Below are positions 12,355 to 27,100 of a stretch of 50,133 nt of DNA, piece by piece. Under the pieces are notes generated by a model that saw only the letters and a program-made list of their open reading frames with translations, searched no databases and was not told where the DNA came from. A program made the position numbers and the translations under genes. The stretch lies in contig NC_049986.1 in assembly GCF_000003815.2 (NCBI RefSeq), positions 15,651,569 to 15,701,701 on the forward strand, read 5' to 3'. Source of the DNA: Branchiostoma floridae (lineage: Eukaryota; Chordata; Leptocardii; Amphioxiformes; Branchiostomatidae). The number at the start of each line of letters is the position of its first letter. Position 1 is the first letter of the stretch.

Positions 12355-14952
12355 ACCAAAGCCGATGCGATAGCCTCTACTCGGCTGATATTTTCCTCTA
12401 CAACCAGCGTAGCTGGTCCGGCAGTTTCCACACATATGGGTAGGGTGGGCCAGACTTTATATGAGGACACACCCTCACTCCGCCCCTGGCCGCGCGGTGT
12501 CCAGTTTCAGCCAGACGTTCGTGACAATACGGAGCACTACTGTTCGTCATTTCGTCTCCTACTGATGCGTCATCTTGAGCTTCGACTCTGGTACTAGAGG
12601 TAGGAACTCTACTAAAAAGCCAATCAGTCTCACTCGGGCAGAAATTTTCAGTCTTTCATTCTTCACCTCACGAATGTGACAGAGTACACGTACGGCCACT
12701 CTTAATACGGACGGCCTACCGCATTATGTTATGCCCCACTTCCAAAAAACCTCAGCGTCATGCAAGTTCAAATATCAAAAGGTCACGGGTGGGGTCAACA
12801 GCGTCAGCATGACGTCATCCGCGGGTGGCGAGGACAACTGTACCGGTGGCGAGGCGAGCCGTTTGATTGATAGGAGGAGAGTTTGCTGTAGCAAAGGCCG
12901 CAGCCTGAAATATCCGCGCCTAGTCCGCCCACTTCCGACAAAAATAGACCCAGCTTTCGGATCAAGGCGCGAGCGAGCCCTACTTCCTTGGAAGGGACAG
13001 GAACAGGAGAATTTCTTACTTTAAAGTACGACAGGTTAGTCTTGTTTCCAGCCGACTGGACATCGCGTCTTCTGGCTGTCGTTTGACTTCTGTCAATCAT
13101 GTTTAAGCTGTTGGCTACGTCATCGTCTCACTACCTTAGACCCTCTCTCTGTCCATGCGAGCATCCTCTGGTATAAACTCATGTCATGATTAGTTACAAT
13201 GCACAGCATGCAACCCCTCTTCTTTTCCTACAATAAATGCACAAACAACTCCTATAGTTTAAACTTTGAGGCCTTCTCAAGCACAGATGTCTGTATCGTG
13301 CATAGAATAAATTGTGACATGCTTGTATTGGTTTAGCTGGAGTTGGTGCGTTAGTGCTAAGCCGGTCTTTATAAACGCTGACCCTCTGCTTTTGTATCGA
13401 GTGTCTATGTTTACTAAATGGTACTGCATTTGATAGGATGCGCGCTCCGTGTACTCTGCGTCTGTGCACCGACAATTGCAAGACCTATGGTCTTAATATT
13501 TTAGTGCTTTATGCAGAAGATCAAGACTAAGTGTATATCGTATGTTTTGGTGGTTGGCGCTTGACGGTGGTTGACCAAAGCATACTTGAGCACCGATGTT
13601 TTCTCAGCCCTTCACTGATCCTTCCGAATTCTTCCGCCATGAAAAAACGCCGCGCCGCCGCTCAGAGAAGACACACATGCCTCCCTCTCTCTCTTCCGTA
13701 AATTTGACGAGGCCATAATCGTCCATTTTCAGCAGTATAGTCGGGCCTTTGAAACGCACTTGCCTATAAATCAACATGTAAACAGAAAATTCAAGGGCTA
13801 ATATGACGCCATGTTTCGTCTGCCTACTCAACTTGGCAACTGACGGAGATGTCTCAAAATCTGTGCCAAGCAAAGGGAGCGTCTTTCTCCTCTTCCTTCT
13901 TACTAATATAAATGCGTGTTGACGTACATTTTCATATTGAAAAGCTACGCGAAAAAATAGTTCAGAACAACAATATCATATTGGTATGAAATTTCTGACA
14001 TTAGATCCTATGCCCTCTTTTTCCGGAGCCATTATAATGATTCTAAGAAATCGCTACGCACGTCTTTGTTTGTAGTCATTCCTCTTCAACTGTTTACATT
14101 GAAATAACTCAAACAGATCGCCCTTCCATCTATCAACCAAAGACTTAGATGGGATTCCTATTGCAAACGCCGCCGTCTCCTCTAAAAACAGATCGCTTTC
14201 TTTGATGGGATTCCTCTCAGAATATTCCTATGGGCCCAACGACCCATTCAAAACTGGAAATTTATGACTTAATCAGCTTCTGCCTCCGAAAAACAACACA
14301 AAGAAAAACTTTCCTCTCTTGGTCTTGTAGAAGCATATCTTTATGTTATGTACTTTGTAGTAATGTTATGTAATGTTGAGTACTTTGGCATACATGTAGC
14401 TACCAAAAAGGATCTGAGGCCTTTCTCAACTCTACATCGTCTGAATGTTGTCTAATGGTAGCTTTTCCAGGACCAAAGAACAACCGTATGGCGCAATTAA
14501 CTATATATTCCTCTCTACCACAAATGATTAAGCTATACTTCATAAAGCAAATACCCCAGTTACATAGATGGTGTTCTCTAATTTTACATAAAATATAAAA
14601 GTGTAACATCATCTCTCTTAATTCATCCGGATGCCATAATACCTTCACATAGAAAAAACATAGTTATAGATGACTTCTCAAGATTGTCCTGAACACCTAG
14701 ATATCTTAAGTGTATATACCTCAGGATTACTAATGCTGCATTGGTACATCTCTTTCAATCACTTTAAATTCGTATATTTTGCTCATGTGGCGGTATGATG
14801 GTACCATGTGGAATTGTGTGAGTTGATGTTGACTCCAATAAATTTTCAGAACACTACAATTTTGCTCTACATCCACAGGTTAAAACCAAACCCGTTGGAT
14901 TAATCGGAGTCGGTGAATTTGGAGCTAGTTTCGTCGCGGTCCGTGTGAGGGG
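12355..14952. other. Region upstream of the CAP gene
   Basis: No supported gene. A CpG-richer stretch lies at about 12780-13000. The frame at 13604-13873 (minus) has no recognised domain. The 5' untranslated region and promoter of the CAP gene should lie in the last part; a possible splice acceptor (catccacag) ends near 14879, which would make 14880-14952 untranslated sequence of exon 1 or 2. That is inference only. Confidence 0.35.
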
Positions 14953-15034
14953 ATGGAGCTGAGGCTGGACCTACTGGTGACATTCCTCACGACTCTAACA
15001 TGTGTCAGCGGCTGGTACGACAACAGAGTCACGG
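14953..15034 (+). CDS. CAP gene exon 1: signal peptide
   Basis: Start ATG at 14953 begins MELRLDLLVTFLTTLTCVSG, a short basic-acidic start and a hydrophobic core typical of a secretion signal, followed by WYDNRVTG. Donor GTAAGT follows at 15035. It ends in phase 1; the split Gly codon is completed by exon 2. No other in-frame start gives a better signal. Confidence 0.8.
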
Positions 15035-18000
15035 GTAAGTCAGCTTCAGGTTCACACATGCGTATACATTCAAGTCTGTTTGAGGTCCGTGTGGAAGTCT
15101 TAGCCTCTACCAGGCTCCGCAGGTGGCTAGAGAAATAGTAGAAATTTGAGGAAAAATAGACACATAATATGCCATGGATCTATCTGTCCGAGTATGGTTT
15201 GCGACCGGCCAGCTAACTCCGCTGGCATGTTACTGGCTGTTTTTGTCCAGTTTGTATTATTTTTCCGGCGACCTGTGGAGATTGGTAGACGGGGTAAGAA
15301 TTCCATACGGACCTCATACGGACTTGAATAAATGCACAAGTGTGAACCCCCCTTTTGGCCTATCAGTACACACTTGCTCAAAATATCGCAACAACGAGGG
15401 ATTTACAGATGGAAACAATGGCACTGTATAGGGGAATTAATGGATTGACGCCTTCATTGGACAGTATCCCGTAGTGGTTAAGTATATCAGACGAACTTTA
15501 CGTGAAAGTAAACAATGAATTTCATTATCTAGATGCCTTGAGTCCATAGCTATATAGNNNNNNNNNNNNNNNNNNNNNNNNNNNNNNNNNNNNNNNNNNN
15601 NNNNNNNNNNNNNNNNNNNNNNNNNNNNNNNNNNNNNNNNNNNNNNNNNNNNNNNNNNNNNNNNNNNNNNNNNNNNNNNNNNNNNNNNNNNNNNNNNNNN
15701 NNNNNNNNNNNNNNNNNNNNNNNNNNNNNNNNNNNNNNNNNNNAGATCATTTTGAATGGCACATACAAAAAAACGACATAAACTTAGTAAACTTAGCATA
15801 GCAACAATATTAAGTCATTAGTCTTGAGTAGTGTCGAAGCATTTCTATTCATTACAATGCATAATTTTGTCATTTGTATTTTGTAATATACGTAGCACAC
15901 TGGAAGTACTGTGGTCGGTATACACTGCCCAAAGAGGATCAAATCTTGTAAGAGTTCAACATATTGTTTTATATGGTTTCTGGCATCATCAAAAGTAGTC
16001 TGAGAGCAAGCAAATTACATGTATTGGTTCCATTTTTAGCTATACAGCCGCATACAGCCATGAGCTCCTGACTAAGCCGTTATTTCAACATACACACCCA
16101 TTGGCACGGCAAAGCAGCTCGGCGTAATCTGTTTTCGTCTCTTTAGCGATCCCATTAGGCTTGAGAAGCCCATCAAACTTGACGTGTGCCTTGTTTAGCG
16201 GTGATTTATCACCCAGGCTGTGAACTCTACTCCTACTTTTGGCTTACCGGAGTTGCAGGTGATTAAAAGTAAATCAAGAGGATAACATGCTCTAAACGGG
16301 GTGGCCCGCAGGACCTTTTATAGTGAGCCTGGGTGTTAGAGTTGAGCTAGAGCAACAGGGGGCCGACAGTTAGAGGTAATGACGGACATGTTCATATAAC
16401 AAGGGCAACGGGAAAGAGACAAATAAACGCACATATAAATAGATACGGAAATTGTTAGCATTTAGCTTTTTACTTTACAGTTATGGATGTGGTAGCCGAT
16501 ATGGTAAATGTACAAACAAGTCATGCAAAAGAACAGGTGTTTGATGCGTGGTGGAAATGGTAGAAGTGGTGTCGCGACTTTCTTTTCCATTTTTTTATTC
16601 ACAGTTCAGAACACAGCACAGTGACTCAGAAACTCACAACGATTGAGTACTGTTTGCTTCTCAAAGTGTGATGATTTTTTTGCTAGCTATGGTGCTAGTT
16701 TCCGAACTAGTTGCCCTATTTGCTGTGACGTCATTGACAGACATGGTTAGATTACCCTGTGACAAAATCTTTGAAGAATGACCTTGAGGATGTGTATTTG
16801 ATGTAAAGATTTAGGTTCACTGAATGATACTATTCTTGTTATAGATAATAAGAAAATGTTGTATTTTGGTGTCATAAACACTTTAAAACTAGTGTAGATA
16901 GATGTTATACATTTTATGACTTTACCAGTATAGTATTTTCGTTAACATGTGTGTACTGTATGTGTAGGTAACCAGAGAGGCCTGAGTCCAGCACAGATCC
17001 AAACCATCCTGGACGCTCACAACAGATACAGGTCGTACGTCTACCCTGCTGCCGCCAACATGAAGAAAATGGTAGGTTTATGGGCGAGCCTCGCTTCTTT
17101 GTATTGCATACCTATACCTGGTAAACAGCACACAGCAGTTTTGTACAAGATGCATATTCAGTAGTCTCCAAGCAGACCCAACGGTGCCTTAGAGATAATA
17201 TATTAAAGCTGGCAAAGGAGTATAGCCGGCCAAAGGGAGATAGCCGGCTAAGGGTAGTCTCCAAGCAGACCCAACGGTGCCTTAGAGATAATATATTAAA
17301 GCTGGCAAAGGAGTATAGCCGGCCAAAGGGAGATAGCCGGCTAAGGGAGTCAAACGGGCACCTGGTGCCATACTAAGTCCCTGGCCAGCTTTGATACTAT
17401 CTCTAAGGCACCGTTGGGTCTGCTTGGAGACTACATATTCAGATCTATTCATTCGACTGAGATGGTGTTGGTGTTGGGTTATTCAAATTTGGTGTGCTTT
17501 TTTAAACTCTTTACCCATTATTTTTGTTCGTCAAGGCTGACGGATTGGTTTTAGATTTTTTCCGTCACACGCAGCAAATTTACGTCAATTGACGGGAAAA
17601 CGGACGTTGGCTAGAGCCCTGGCCCAACTCGACTTACACCGGGACCCCCTATTCTTTTTGGTGTGTGGTAAGCTCGAGCTCTTTAACGTCTTCGAGGTGT
17701 GGTTCTCCTCAAACACGGGTCCTCCATGTAACGTTCTGTCACTGACTGTCAGTTGGTCGTCCCTGTGGCTAGCTTCGGCTAATTGCTCAAATTCCACCTG
17801 AGTAAAGTGAGGGACGTTTGAACTTTAAATGCATAGCTTTCCAATGGACATAACACCGATGTATCTTAGCGGATTTGAACCCAATACCAAACACCGCACC
17901 ATTACGCTAGCAACGCCACGTATTCACTAGCACAGTTACAACTCTGACTTTAGCGACAATTTTCTCGCCTTATTTTCGGCTCATAAGTTACAATGCTCCG

Positions 18001-21000
18001 CAACTAAAGAAGATTTGCTTATAAACAATTAAAATAACTAAAGTGCATAACTAAACGTTTCTTACTTTCAACGCCACGTATTCACTAGCACAGTTACGAC
18101 TCTGACATTAGCGACAATTTTCTCGCCTTATTTTCGGCTCATAAGTTACAATGCTCCGCAACTAAAGAAGATTTGCTTATAAACAAATGAAATACTTAAA
18201 GTGCTTAACTAAACGTTTCTTACTTTCAACCACTAGCACCATCGTGCGGCAACCCCAGAAGCGTAATCAGTACACTACTAGACATTATATAAGCATGCCA
18301 TATATAGAGTGGTAAAAGTACTAGTGCGCCCAATTAATTATTTTCAAGCTGTAGTTTAAGGGCCTATTGTGGTAAGAAACCTGCAGTTGTGTGACCTCCG
18401 CATGGGGGCATGACAAAGAATTCAAGATATTGTGCGCCAACGACAAACACGTCTGCCAAGTTGAATACGTTTTGAATCTATTCAAAATAGCATTTTGCAT
18501 CTCTATCATATCATAGTCTTTTTTGTCCGATATCGCATTTTGAGAAATTCCTACGCTCGAAATCTCTACGCCCTGAATATATATAGCATTCTGTTATCTG
18601 TGGGGGATAGGGCTAAATAGCACATGTGCGCAGCTAAAAAGCACAGATGTGGAACGGGTTTTGCGTTAGGTTCAGTTAGTGCTAGCAGTGTGTAAACAAC
18701 AGTGTCTGGGATCTCGCTCAACACGTGTTTTCTCAGGAAATCACAGCAACAGAAATGCACGTATCGTAGCCATGCCATTTTGTCGTTTTGTTCTTTTTTT
18801 CTAAGAAATCAAAAACTATTCAATGTTTATGTCGCTTTCGGTCAACAGTATTCTGTAGTAAAACTGTGGTAAAAAAGCTGTCAAAGTTTCTTGTGCAGGG
18901 AATCAATAAGCGGACAAGTCGATCATAGATGTGTTTTTTTTTAATCCTGACAAAATACATTATCTACAGGAGGTCATATGATTTATTGTTTATATAATCA
19001 GCTGTCAATGCATTTCCCTTTTATAAAAATGCCAGGAGAAAATCATTAAATGTATCTATTTTGCGAGGCATGTAGTCCTCAGGTCTTGCTGTCCTCAATC
19101 TAGGTCAAGGTTCTATAAACTGCCCTAGGAATTAGTCACGTGACAGGATGGGTCATGACCTCGTGACGTCACTCTCATCTACTGTCTGGCAGTTGAACTG
19201 TCAAGGCCAATTTAAACACCAATATTCCGTCCCGGTCTACCCAACCCAAATGCTGCGCACTGTCTGTTATCTTCCCTTTATTTACTTGTGTTTGTAAGTT
19301 TTAATTTTCATTTTCCTGAGGTAAAGTTGTTTTAGCTGCTTGCTGAGGTGCATCATCTCTGTGTTCTCTTGTTGATTGATAAATAAATAGAAATATAATT
19401 CTTTACAATTCCAAGATTGGGAAGAATACAGATGCTGTTGAGGATCAATGCGGTTATCCGCTAGACATTGCATTGACCAGGTTATAGCTGGTTTTAAGAT
19501 AACTATACTCTTTATTGCGTTTAATCAAAATTAGTTTGTCTAAAAACTGAAGGCTAACATGTCTACACATGACCAGACTTAGGTTGGTGAAGCAAATATA
19601 TACTGGGCTGAACATGTTAAATATGGTCGTGCAGAATTCCATCTAAAAAGGCAACGGCATCCGGCCTTGTACAGAGCAGCAGATGTAACCTGTGCCTTGG
19701 TGACATTTTCAAGCCGGGACCCGGCCGAGCTGTTTGTGGGAATGAAAAGAAAAAGTGCATGTCAAAAGTTATACACTCAAGTTATGCTGAAGACTAACTT
19801 TGTGCTTACATTTTGTGTGTTTTGATGTCTTTAGATTAACCCTATTCAGACCGGGCTTTTTTGGTCATCCCTGGACCGGGGGGGGGGCTTTTGAGGCCCT
19901 CCACTTCTAAGTCCTATAACTCTAAAACGACGTATCGTAGGGCCACCAAATTTTCAGGACATGATTTCGACATAATATCTGACAAGTATATGACGTTCGA
20001 CGTTACGTTGACGTAAGATGACGTAATTATGACGTCATCAATTTGATTACATTGGCCAAACCCATGAAAAATGGGTATTCTCAGAAAACTTCAAGTTATG
20101 CTGCAAAAATGTAACAACAAGTACAGATAACAGAATAATAATGTTTATTACGACTTGCGTTGCCAATAGCAACATCAATGACGTCAATATGACGTCATAA
20201 AATGACGTCATGCACATCTAAGATACGAGTTGGGCTCCGCCATATTATATCCACCACCTTGAATTTTTAAAAATCCTTTTTTTGCAACAAATAATCACGA
20301 AGGGCAATGGAAATAGACTAAATTCATTCATTTAGATGGTTTTTGATGAAAAAATACCAGGTAGTTACAAATTTTAAGGGATAATTAGCTTGTTATTCTT
20401 GATCTGGCCATTCGGTCCGCCATCTTGGATTTTGGGCTGATGACGTCATCAAATTAGCATAATTTATGCATATATAATTATGAAAGATATGCTGAATAAT
20501 ATAAGATTTTATTTATGTAACAAAATCGCAGTAATATAGCAAATAAATGTGAAAAACACATAGTTAGAACCAAAAATAGTGATTTTTGGCAAAACTGCCT
20601 GTCAACAAACGGTTGCCATGGCAACAAGAAAAAATGGAAAATTTGTCAAACTTCTTAGAATTGTTGCCAACAATATTTTAGGAAAACTCACTAAATTTGG
20701 TGGCTCTAGCGTAAGCCGTTCTGGCGTTATAGGACATCGAAGTGAGCGCGGGCCTCAAAAGCCCCCCCCCGGTCTGAATAGGGTTAATACCATACTTTAC
20801 GTCCAAACAAACTGCGCGACCGGAAATGTGCCCCAGAGTGCCAACCATCGTCTCCAGATATCTCTTCACGTACTAGGCATTATTGTCGTCTGACTGGATG
20901 TACAATGTAGAAGGAATCTTGGCAAGCCTTATGAATTTGAGTCTCATACTTGAAACATTGCTACATAGATATTTCAACTTGACTGCCTGACTGTTACACA

Positions 21001-21080
21001 TTGGCACGGTCACATCCATCACCTACTGTAAACGAATCCTTTAGCTGATACTGAGATAACTTACACAAGATGTAGTGAAA

Positions 21081-21115
<35 letters not shown>

Positions 21116-24100
21116 TTGTGTGTGTGTGTGTGTGTTTGTATGTTTTCTGTACGTGTGTGTTTGTATGTGTGTGTGTTTAGTATGTGTGCGTGTGTTTTTG
21201 TGTGCGTTGTACGTGTGTGTGTGAGAGTGTGTTTCTGTACGTACGTGTGTGTGTGTGTATGTGTGCATGTGTGAATGTGTGCGTTGTACTTGTGTCTGTG
21301 TCTGTGTGTGACTGTGTGTCTGTGTAAGCATGTGTGTGTTTGTGTGTGGATGTTTGTGTACGTGTGGCTGTGTTTGCGTGTGTATGATTTGTTTGACACG
21401 TGTTTTTAAACATATATGTTTTACACGCTTATGAAACATCTAGATAATGATGAACTTTCAATTCCTATTTCGTTTCCCTCTGTAGGAATGGGATCACTTG
21501 TTATCACAGATGGCCCAGGCCTGGGCGGACGGATGTAGGTTTCAGAAAGGCATCGTGACGACCATCCAACACCCTTACACTAGCGGGAACCTGGGCCAGA
21601 ACATGGGCATGGTGCTACAGAACTTCAAACCGGTGGAACAGGTAAGGGGCTCTTCTTCTATCGCAAACAAGACATCGATACCTGGTATCAAGAATGATAT
21701 ATCTCGCAGTTTACTGTATGTCTTGTTTCGATGTAATTCATAAATGCACAAGGAAAATATACAACGTCGAAAATACAGACCAAATTCAATACGTCCCCGA
21801 AGCTTCTTCTTTTGACCTCATGACCTGGAATGTCTCCCGCAAGTCAAGTCTATGCAGTGACATAATATTCCTACTCACTTCCTGCTACCCTGTTGACAGT
21901 TTATTGAGATAGATACTGACACACAGCCAAACCTAAAATAAACACACCTCATTACACAGCAGAGGCAACTATGTGACAATGTAGCCGTGCTTAAATCAAT
22001 GGCCTGTGTATGCTTTACTTCTATAAATTACACTTTACTACAGAAAGAACAATGTATACTCAAACTATCGCTGTTGTTTCTGTGTCTTCAACTAGTTAGT
22101 ATCAGACTGGCACAAGGAGGGCAGATACTACATCTATGAGACAGGGGAGTGCATGCAGAGACGACCCTTCACGTGTGACGAGTACACACAGGTAAGGGGC
22201 AAGCTTTTATACCCCCATTCCACCAGGATGGCGATCTCGCTGAGACCGGCGCACTGACACCTACAATTTGACAGAGCGCTCAACGAATTTCATAGATAAA
22301 AGATTTTTATTCTTGTGTGTTTTGTTGTCTTTTCGGTGATACTTTAACATTTTGCATGATATTCCAATCATGAAATCAAGGATACACAAACACAATTTAG
22401 TTCAAAGCTTGGTCGCAGCGCGATTGCCGTCTGGTAGAATGGGATGCTTTTACCTTTAACCTTGAATGTCTTTTTAAAACATCCAAAATATTTAAAACAA
22501 ATATAAATCATTATTATCGAGCAGACATGTAACAAGACAACTTCAAGTGTTTTCTGTAAAGATCAATTAAATGCATTGGACAAATCTTTCTGATTGTTTG
22601 ACATGAAGAACGGCTTTGCCTTTTCATAATTCTTCTCGGGAGGATATGCTGAAGAAACAGTATATCATAATATGGCAACTTTAAGTGCATATCATAACCA
22701 TTTATCAAATGTTTTTGGAAATGTGTCATGTTCTATATGTCTGGTGACAAAGGCCAGCAACACACATAGGATAGAATGAAATATACATATGCTGATTGTA
22801 ACGTTTTTCTTCACCGTTCTTTGAGCGCAATAAAACATATGTAAGAATGTAGAATACGCTTAGGGATGAACTGCAAAGCCGTTTTCGTGTCTGTTACCCC
22901 AATTTCCATGTCTCTTTTTGGGACGGTCTAAATCTTAAGGCCAAACATAGCTCGTAACTTTTCCCTAGGCATCACGCTGGTCGCACTTCTACGTGCTCAC
23001 ATATTCGTCTCTTTGGGTTGATTTAGAGTTGAAAGTCGTAATTCTTCGGAACGCACCAGTGGGGGGTCGAAGAGGGGAAATTCCGGAGCCTGTCAACGTA
23101 GCTATGGATGGGTTGATGTCTTCATTATGTCCTCGTTATGATATGGAAGTCACTTTTCTCTCCTTAAACAACCACGTGATTGTTTTGAATAACTTTGCAG
23201 TTATTTTATGACGTAGCAATGATGTTAATGTGTGCTGAAACAGTGATCGCTGACACACCACATCATTGTGTGCCATCATCAATGTTCTTAGATATTATCT
23301 TTACGACACAAGTACGAGAATAGCAATCATTTACTTGTTTACTATGGTTATGGCTTCCATTGCAAATCAATGTAATCTATAACCATACATATTATCTTTT
23401 ATGTGCTCAAGAACAGTTAAGTCAAACGTTTTGCTCTAAATGAAATATCTATCATTTCCGTTCTATATTCTATTCTTCGCTCTATTCTATTCTATTCAAT
23501 TCTGAATTGTATTCTATGTTCTGTATTCTATTCTATTCTACTGAATTCTATTTTACGTTCTATATTCTATTCTACTATATTCTACGTTCTATGTTGTGTA
23601 TTCTATTCTAATATTTCTGGCCATGGCATGCTGCTATTTTAGCCTTGCAATTTCAGTTTCGGTTATTTCCGTGTACCATCCGTGCGATGAAAACAAACGC
23701 GTACAAAATTATCTCATAGATAATCCAATAAAATTCAAAGTTGACAGTGCGCAAATATCTATGATATGTTGACGTAACGCTGCAGTGATGGCTTCTGACA
23801 TAGGTCAAATGGTCTGACTTAAAGTTATCGTCTTTGATAGGTTCGAATTGTTTGATACTCCGGACTCCTTGAGATTGCCCCTCTTGTCACCTACATAACA
23901 GGTGATTTTTCTCAAGTCCCTAAACACGAATAAAGTCATCCTTACATCTTTGCCCCCGTCGCCATGACAGTCAGGTCACGACATTAACCCCTAGAGGTCA
24001 CGAATATTGACAAAGGCAGTATCGAATGTCCAAGATGGCGGGTCGGGTTACCGAGGAGAAGCATCTTCCCACGGCACCGGACAAATATAACCTGGACCGG

Positions 24101-27100
24101 GCAGGCAGGCTGCAGTACCGAACTATTTCGGAAGGTGGAATGTACAGTGAAGTTCATGAGATGAATTGAGAAAAATACGTATTTTCGTAAGGAAGCTGAG
24201 TAATAAAAGCAGACAAAAAATTACCTCCATATAAAGATACCCTTGCAGCAAAAAATCATCAAACTCAGCATTCCGAAATTTATTTTCAAACTAGGTCTTT
24301 GTCCATGAAAAGAACCTCTTAAACGCACCCAGCCTGTATTGGTAATAGACTGACTAATTTGTAGACCCTGGCTACCAAGAAATATGTTTTTGCGTGAGTA
24401 CAAAGCACCCAGTTGTCAGTAACGTAGATCGCCTTCCTAATGTGATAATGTCATTATTCATAATGAATGAATGAAGACCTTTATTGTACAGTTTTGCCCA
24501 ACCGAGCTAAGTACAGGTCACAACAAGTCATATACATATAAAAGTATCACAAATCTAGTCTAACACAAAAGTTCGGCTTCTTCTCGCTTCTTGGTAATGG
24601 TGAAAATGTAGGATTGTATGGGTTTCGCTATGGTCGGTTTGTCAAAACGCATGAGAAATATAAACTTGTCAGTGCTACTCATGTGTCTAAAATGAGGGAA
24701 TCTACTTTCTATATAACTAAATAGAGTATTTCTGTCATTGACATACATATCGCAATCAACTGTGAAGTGCACTTCATCTTCTACCATGTTTGAGGTACAA
24801 AATTGGCAGACTCTTTGTTCTAGAGGAGTGCGGTTGTGCCTTCCTGATTCAATTCGCAGTCGGTGGCAACTGATTCTTAGTTTAGCAATGGTAGTTCTGT
24901 GCCGAATGTTTGTAATTTTCAAATACTGCTCTTCATTGTATGTGGATTTTAGTAATCTGTACGTTCGGAGTTTGTTTTTCGCTCCTAAACCTTTATTATC
25001 ATTATGAATGTTGGTTAGAAAATTCTGGAAATAAATATCCTTCAGTCGTTGGTGGATAGCAGAAATTAGGTGGGATGTGTTTGGATCTGTTGACTCACGG
25101 TCTTGCCAAACAAAAGGGTAACCACACTCCTCCAAAGTTTTGCGAACACCAGATGCCCAACATTTAGTACCTGATGAATCTAGATTAAGCTGACATAAGA
25201 GAGCGTCTGCCTGCAGACTCTCAGCTGGCACATTCTTTTGAATTCTAATGAAATATTTGATGGCGTTTAGAGAGGCTTCCAGTTGGATAGGGTACCTCCC
25301 TAATTCAGCGCGTACAGCAAGGTTAGATGCAGTTTTTGGAACATTGAGTGAGTGTTTACAAAATTTCAAGTGCACTGTTTCAATAGGACAAAATTTAGCA
25401 CTTTTGAATGAACTCCAAATTTCAGATCCATATAACAAAATTGGTTTAACACAAGTGTCGAAGAGTTTGTTTTTAACTGATAATGGTGCGTCTGCTTTGT
25501 CTAATGATTGTCTAATTCCAAATAGAGCTTTCAACCCCTTGCTGTATAAATATTTGCTGTTGGCTTTGAATGTGCCAGCTGAGGATACAACAATACCTAA
25601 ATAACAATAAGATGTCACTATTTCTAAAGCATTATTATCAAACAAAAAACTACAATCTTTCGGTAAGCGGCCTCCCTTTGTAAATACAATAACCTTTGTC
25701 TTTTTCAGGTTAACCTTCAGCTTCCATGATTTACAATATTGTTCTAGTCTACGTAGGGAGGACTGTAAGCCTTGTTGAGATTCTGAGAAGATAACCAAGT
25801 CATCGGCATATAAAAGACATGGCACTTTCATGTTGTATAGAACAGGAGAGTTGCTAGAAAAGTTATCAAATTCAGATACTATATCACTAATGAACAAATT
25901 AAACAATGTTGGACTCAGATTACAGCCTTGTCGAACCCCGCAGTTAGTTACAAATGTTTCGGTAAGACGACTGTTGGTTTTGATACAATTATTAGTTTTA
26001 GAATACATGTCTTTTATGGTTGATAGGAAATTTCCTCCTATTCCAAGATTATTTAATTTGAACAGGAGACCCTCTCGCCAAACAGAGTCGAAGGCTTTGC
26101 TAAAATCAACGAAGCATGCGTAAAGACGTGAATTTTGACTGAGATATTTGCTTACTAAAGTAGTTAATACAAAAAGATTATCAGATGTTCTATAGTTTTT
26201 TCTAAAACCGGCCTGTTGAGGTTTAAAAAGGCTGTTCTGTTCCGCATAGTTCACAAGACGAGTATTCAAAATGGACGAGAATAATTTCCCCAGACAACTC
26301 ATAATGGAGATACCCCGATAGTTGTCTGGGACTGAGGTATCACCTGACTTGTGTATTGGTACTATATGACTAAGTGACCATTCTTTGGGAAAGTATCCGT
26401 TTTGCAAACATGAATTGAAGAGATGAAGCAGTGTTTTTTGTAGGATTGGTTTACCACATTTCAGCATTTCATTTATAACCATATCACTACCACTAGATTT
26501 GTTGTTTTTTAGTTTGGAGATGGCTATATCCAGTTCCTTAGCTGATATCAGAGAGTCCAAAAAGGAATTCTCCGTAGGAGGGAGAGGGGAGGGAAAATGA
26601 GGAACATTTTTAGAGTTATTAGTTGAAGTTTCTGAGTCACTGATGGGAGATTTGTCTAGTCTATTAAAATGTTTCAACCACGCCTCGTCCGTTATTTGAG
26701 AACTTGGCTCTTGTGTTTTCTCTGACTTCAGTTTCTTCAATAAGTTCCAAAACGCGTTTGGATTTTCTTCCCTCAAAGAGGACAATTGGTTAACGATTTG
26801 TTGCTGAAAGTCTCGTTTCTTTTTTTTTAATAGTTTTCTATATTCTTTTTTCCTTTTAAAAAACCTTCCTCTCACGTCTGAGTTTAGTGGATTTTTCTCA
26901 AGTAGAGTTGCCAGATTCTTTAGTTCCCGTTTCATTTCACAACAGCTTTTATCAAACCATTTCTTGTTTTTACTTTTCCTTGGCCGTTTCCTATTAATTT
27001 TTAAACACAATGATTTGTATCCAACATCCCTTAATACCGAACTGAGGTCCGAGACGTAGTTCTCAATTTCGTGGGCTGCGCTTTTGGTTCCTCTAAGTGA

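Noticed and set aside
13604-13873. 89-codon minus frame upstream of the CAP gene
   Set aside because: No recognised motif and no splice or promoter evidence.
21041-21439. His/Thr-rich and Cys/Val-rich frames
   Set aside because: Translation of a TG/CA microsatellite on both strands.
24738-26123. Plus-strand frames of 89-118 codons
   Set aside because: Antisense shadows of the intact LINE ORF2.
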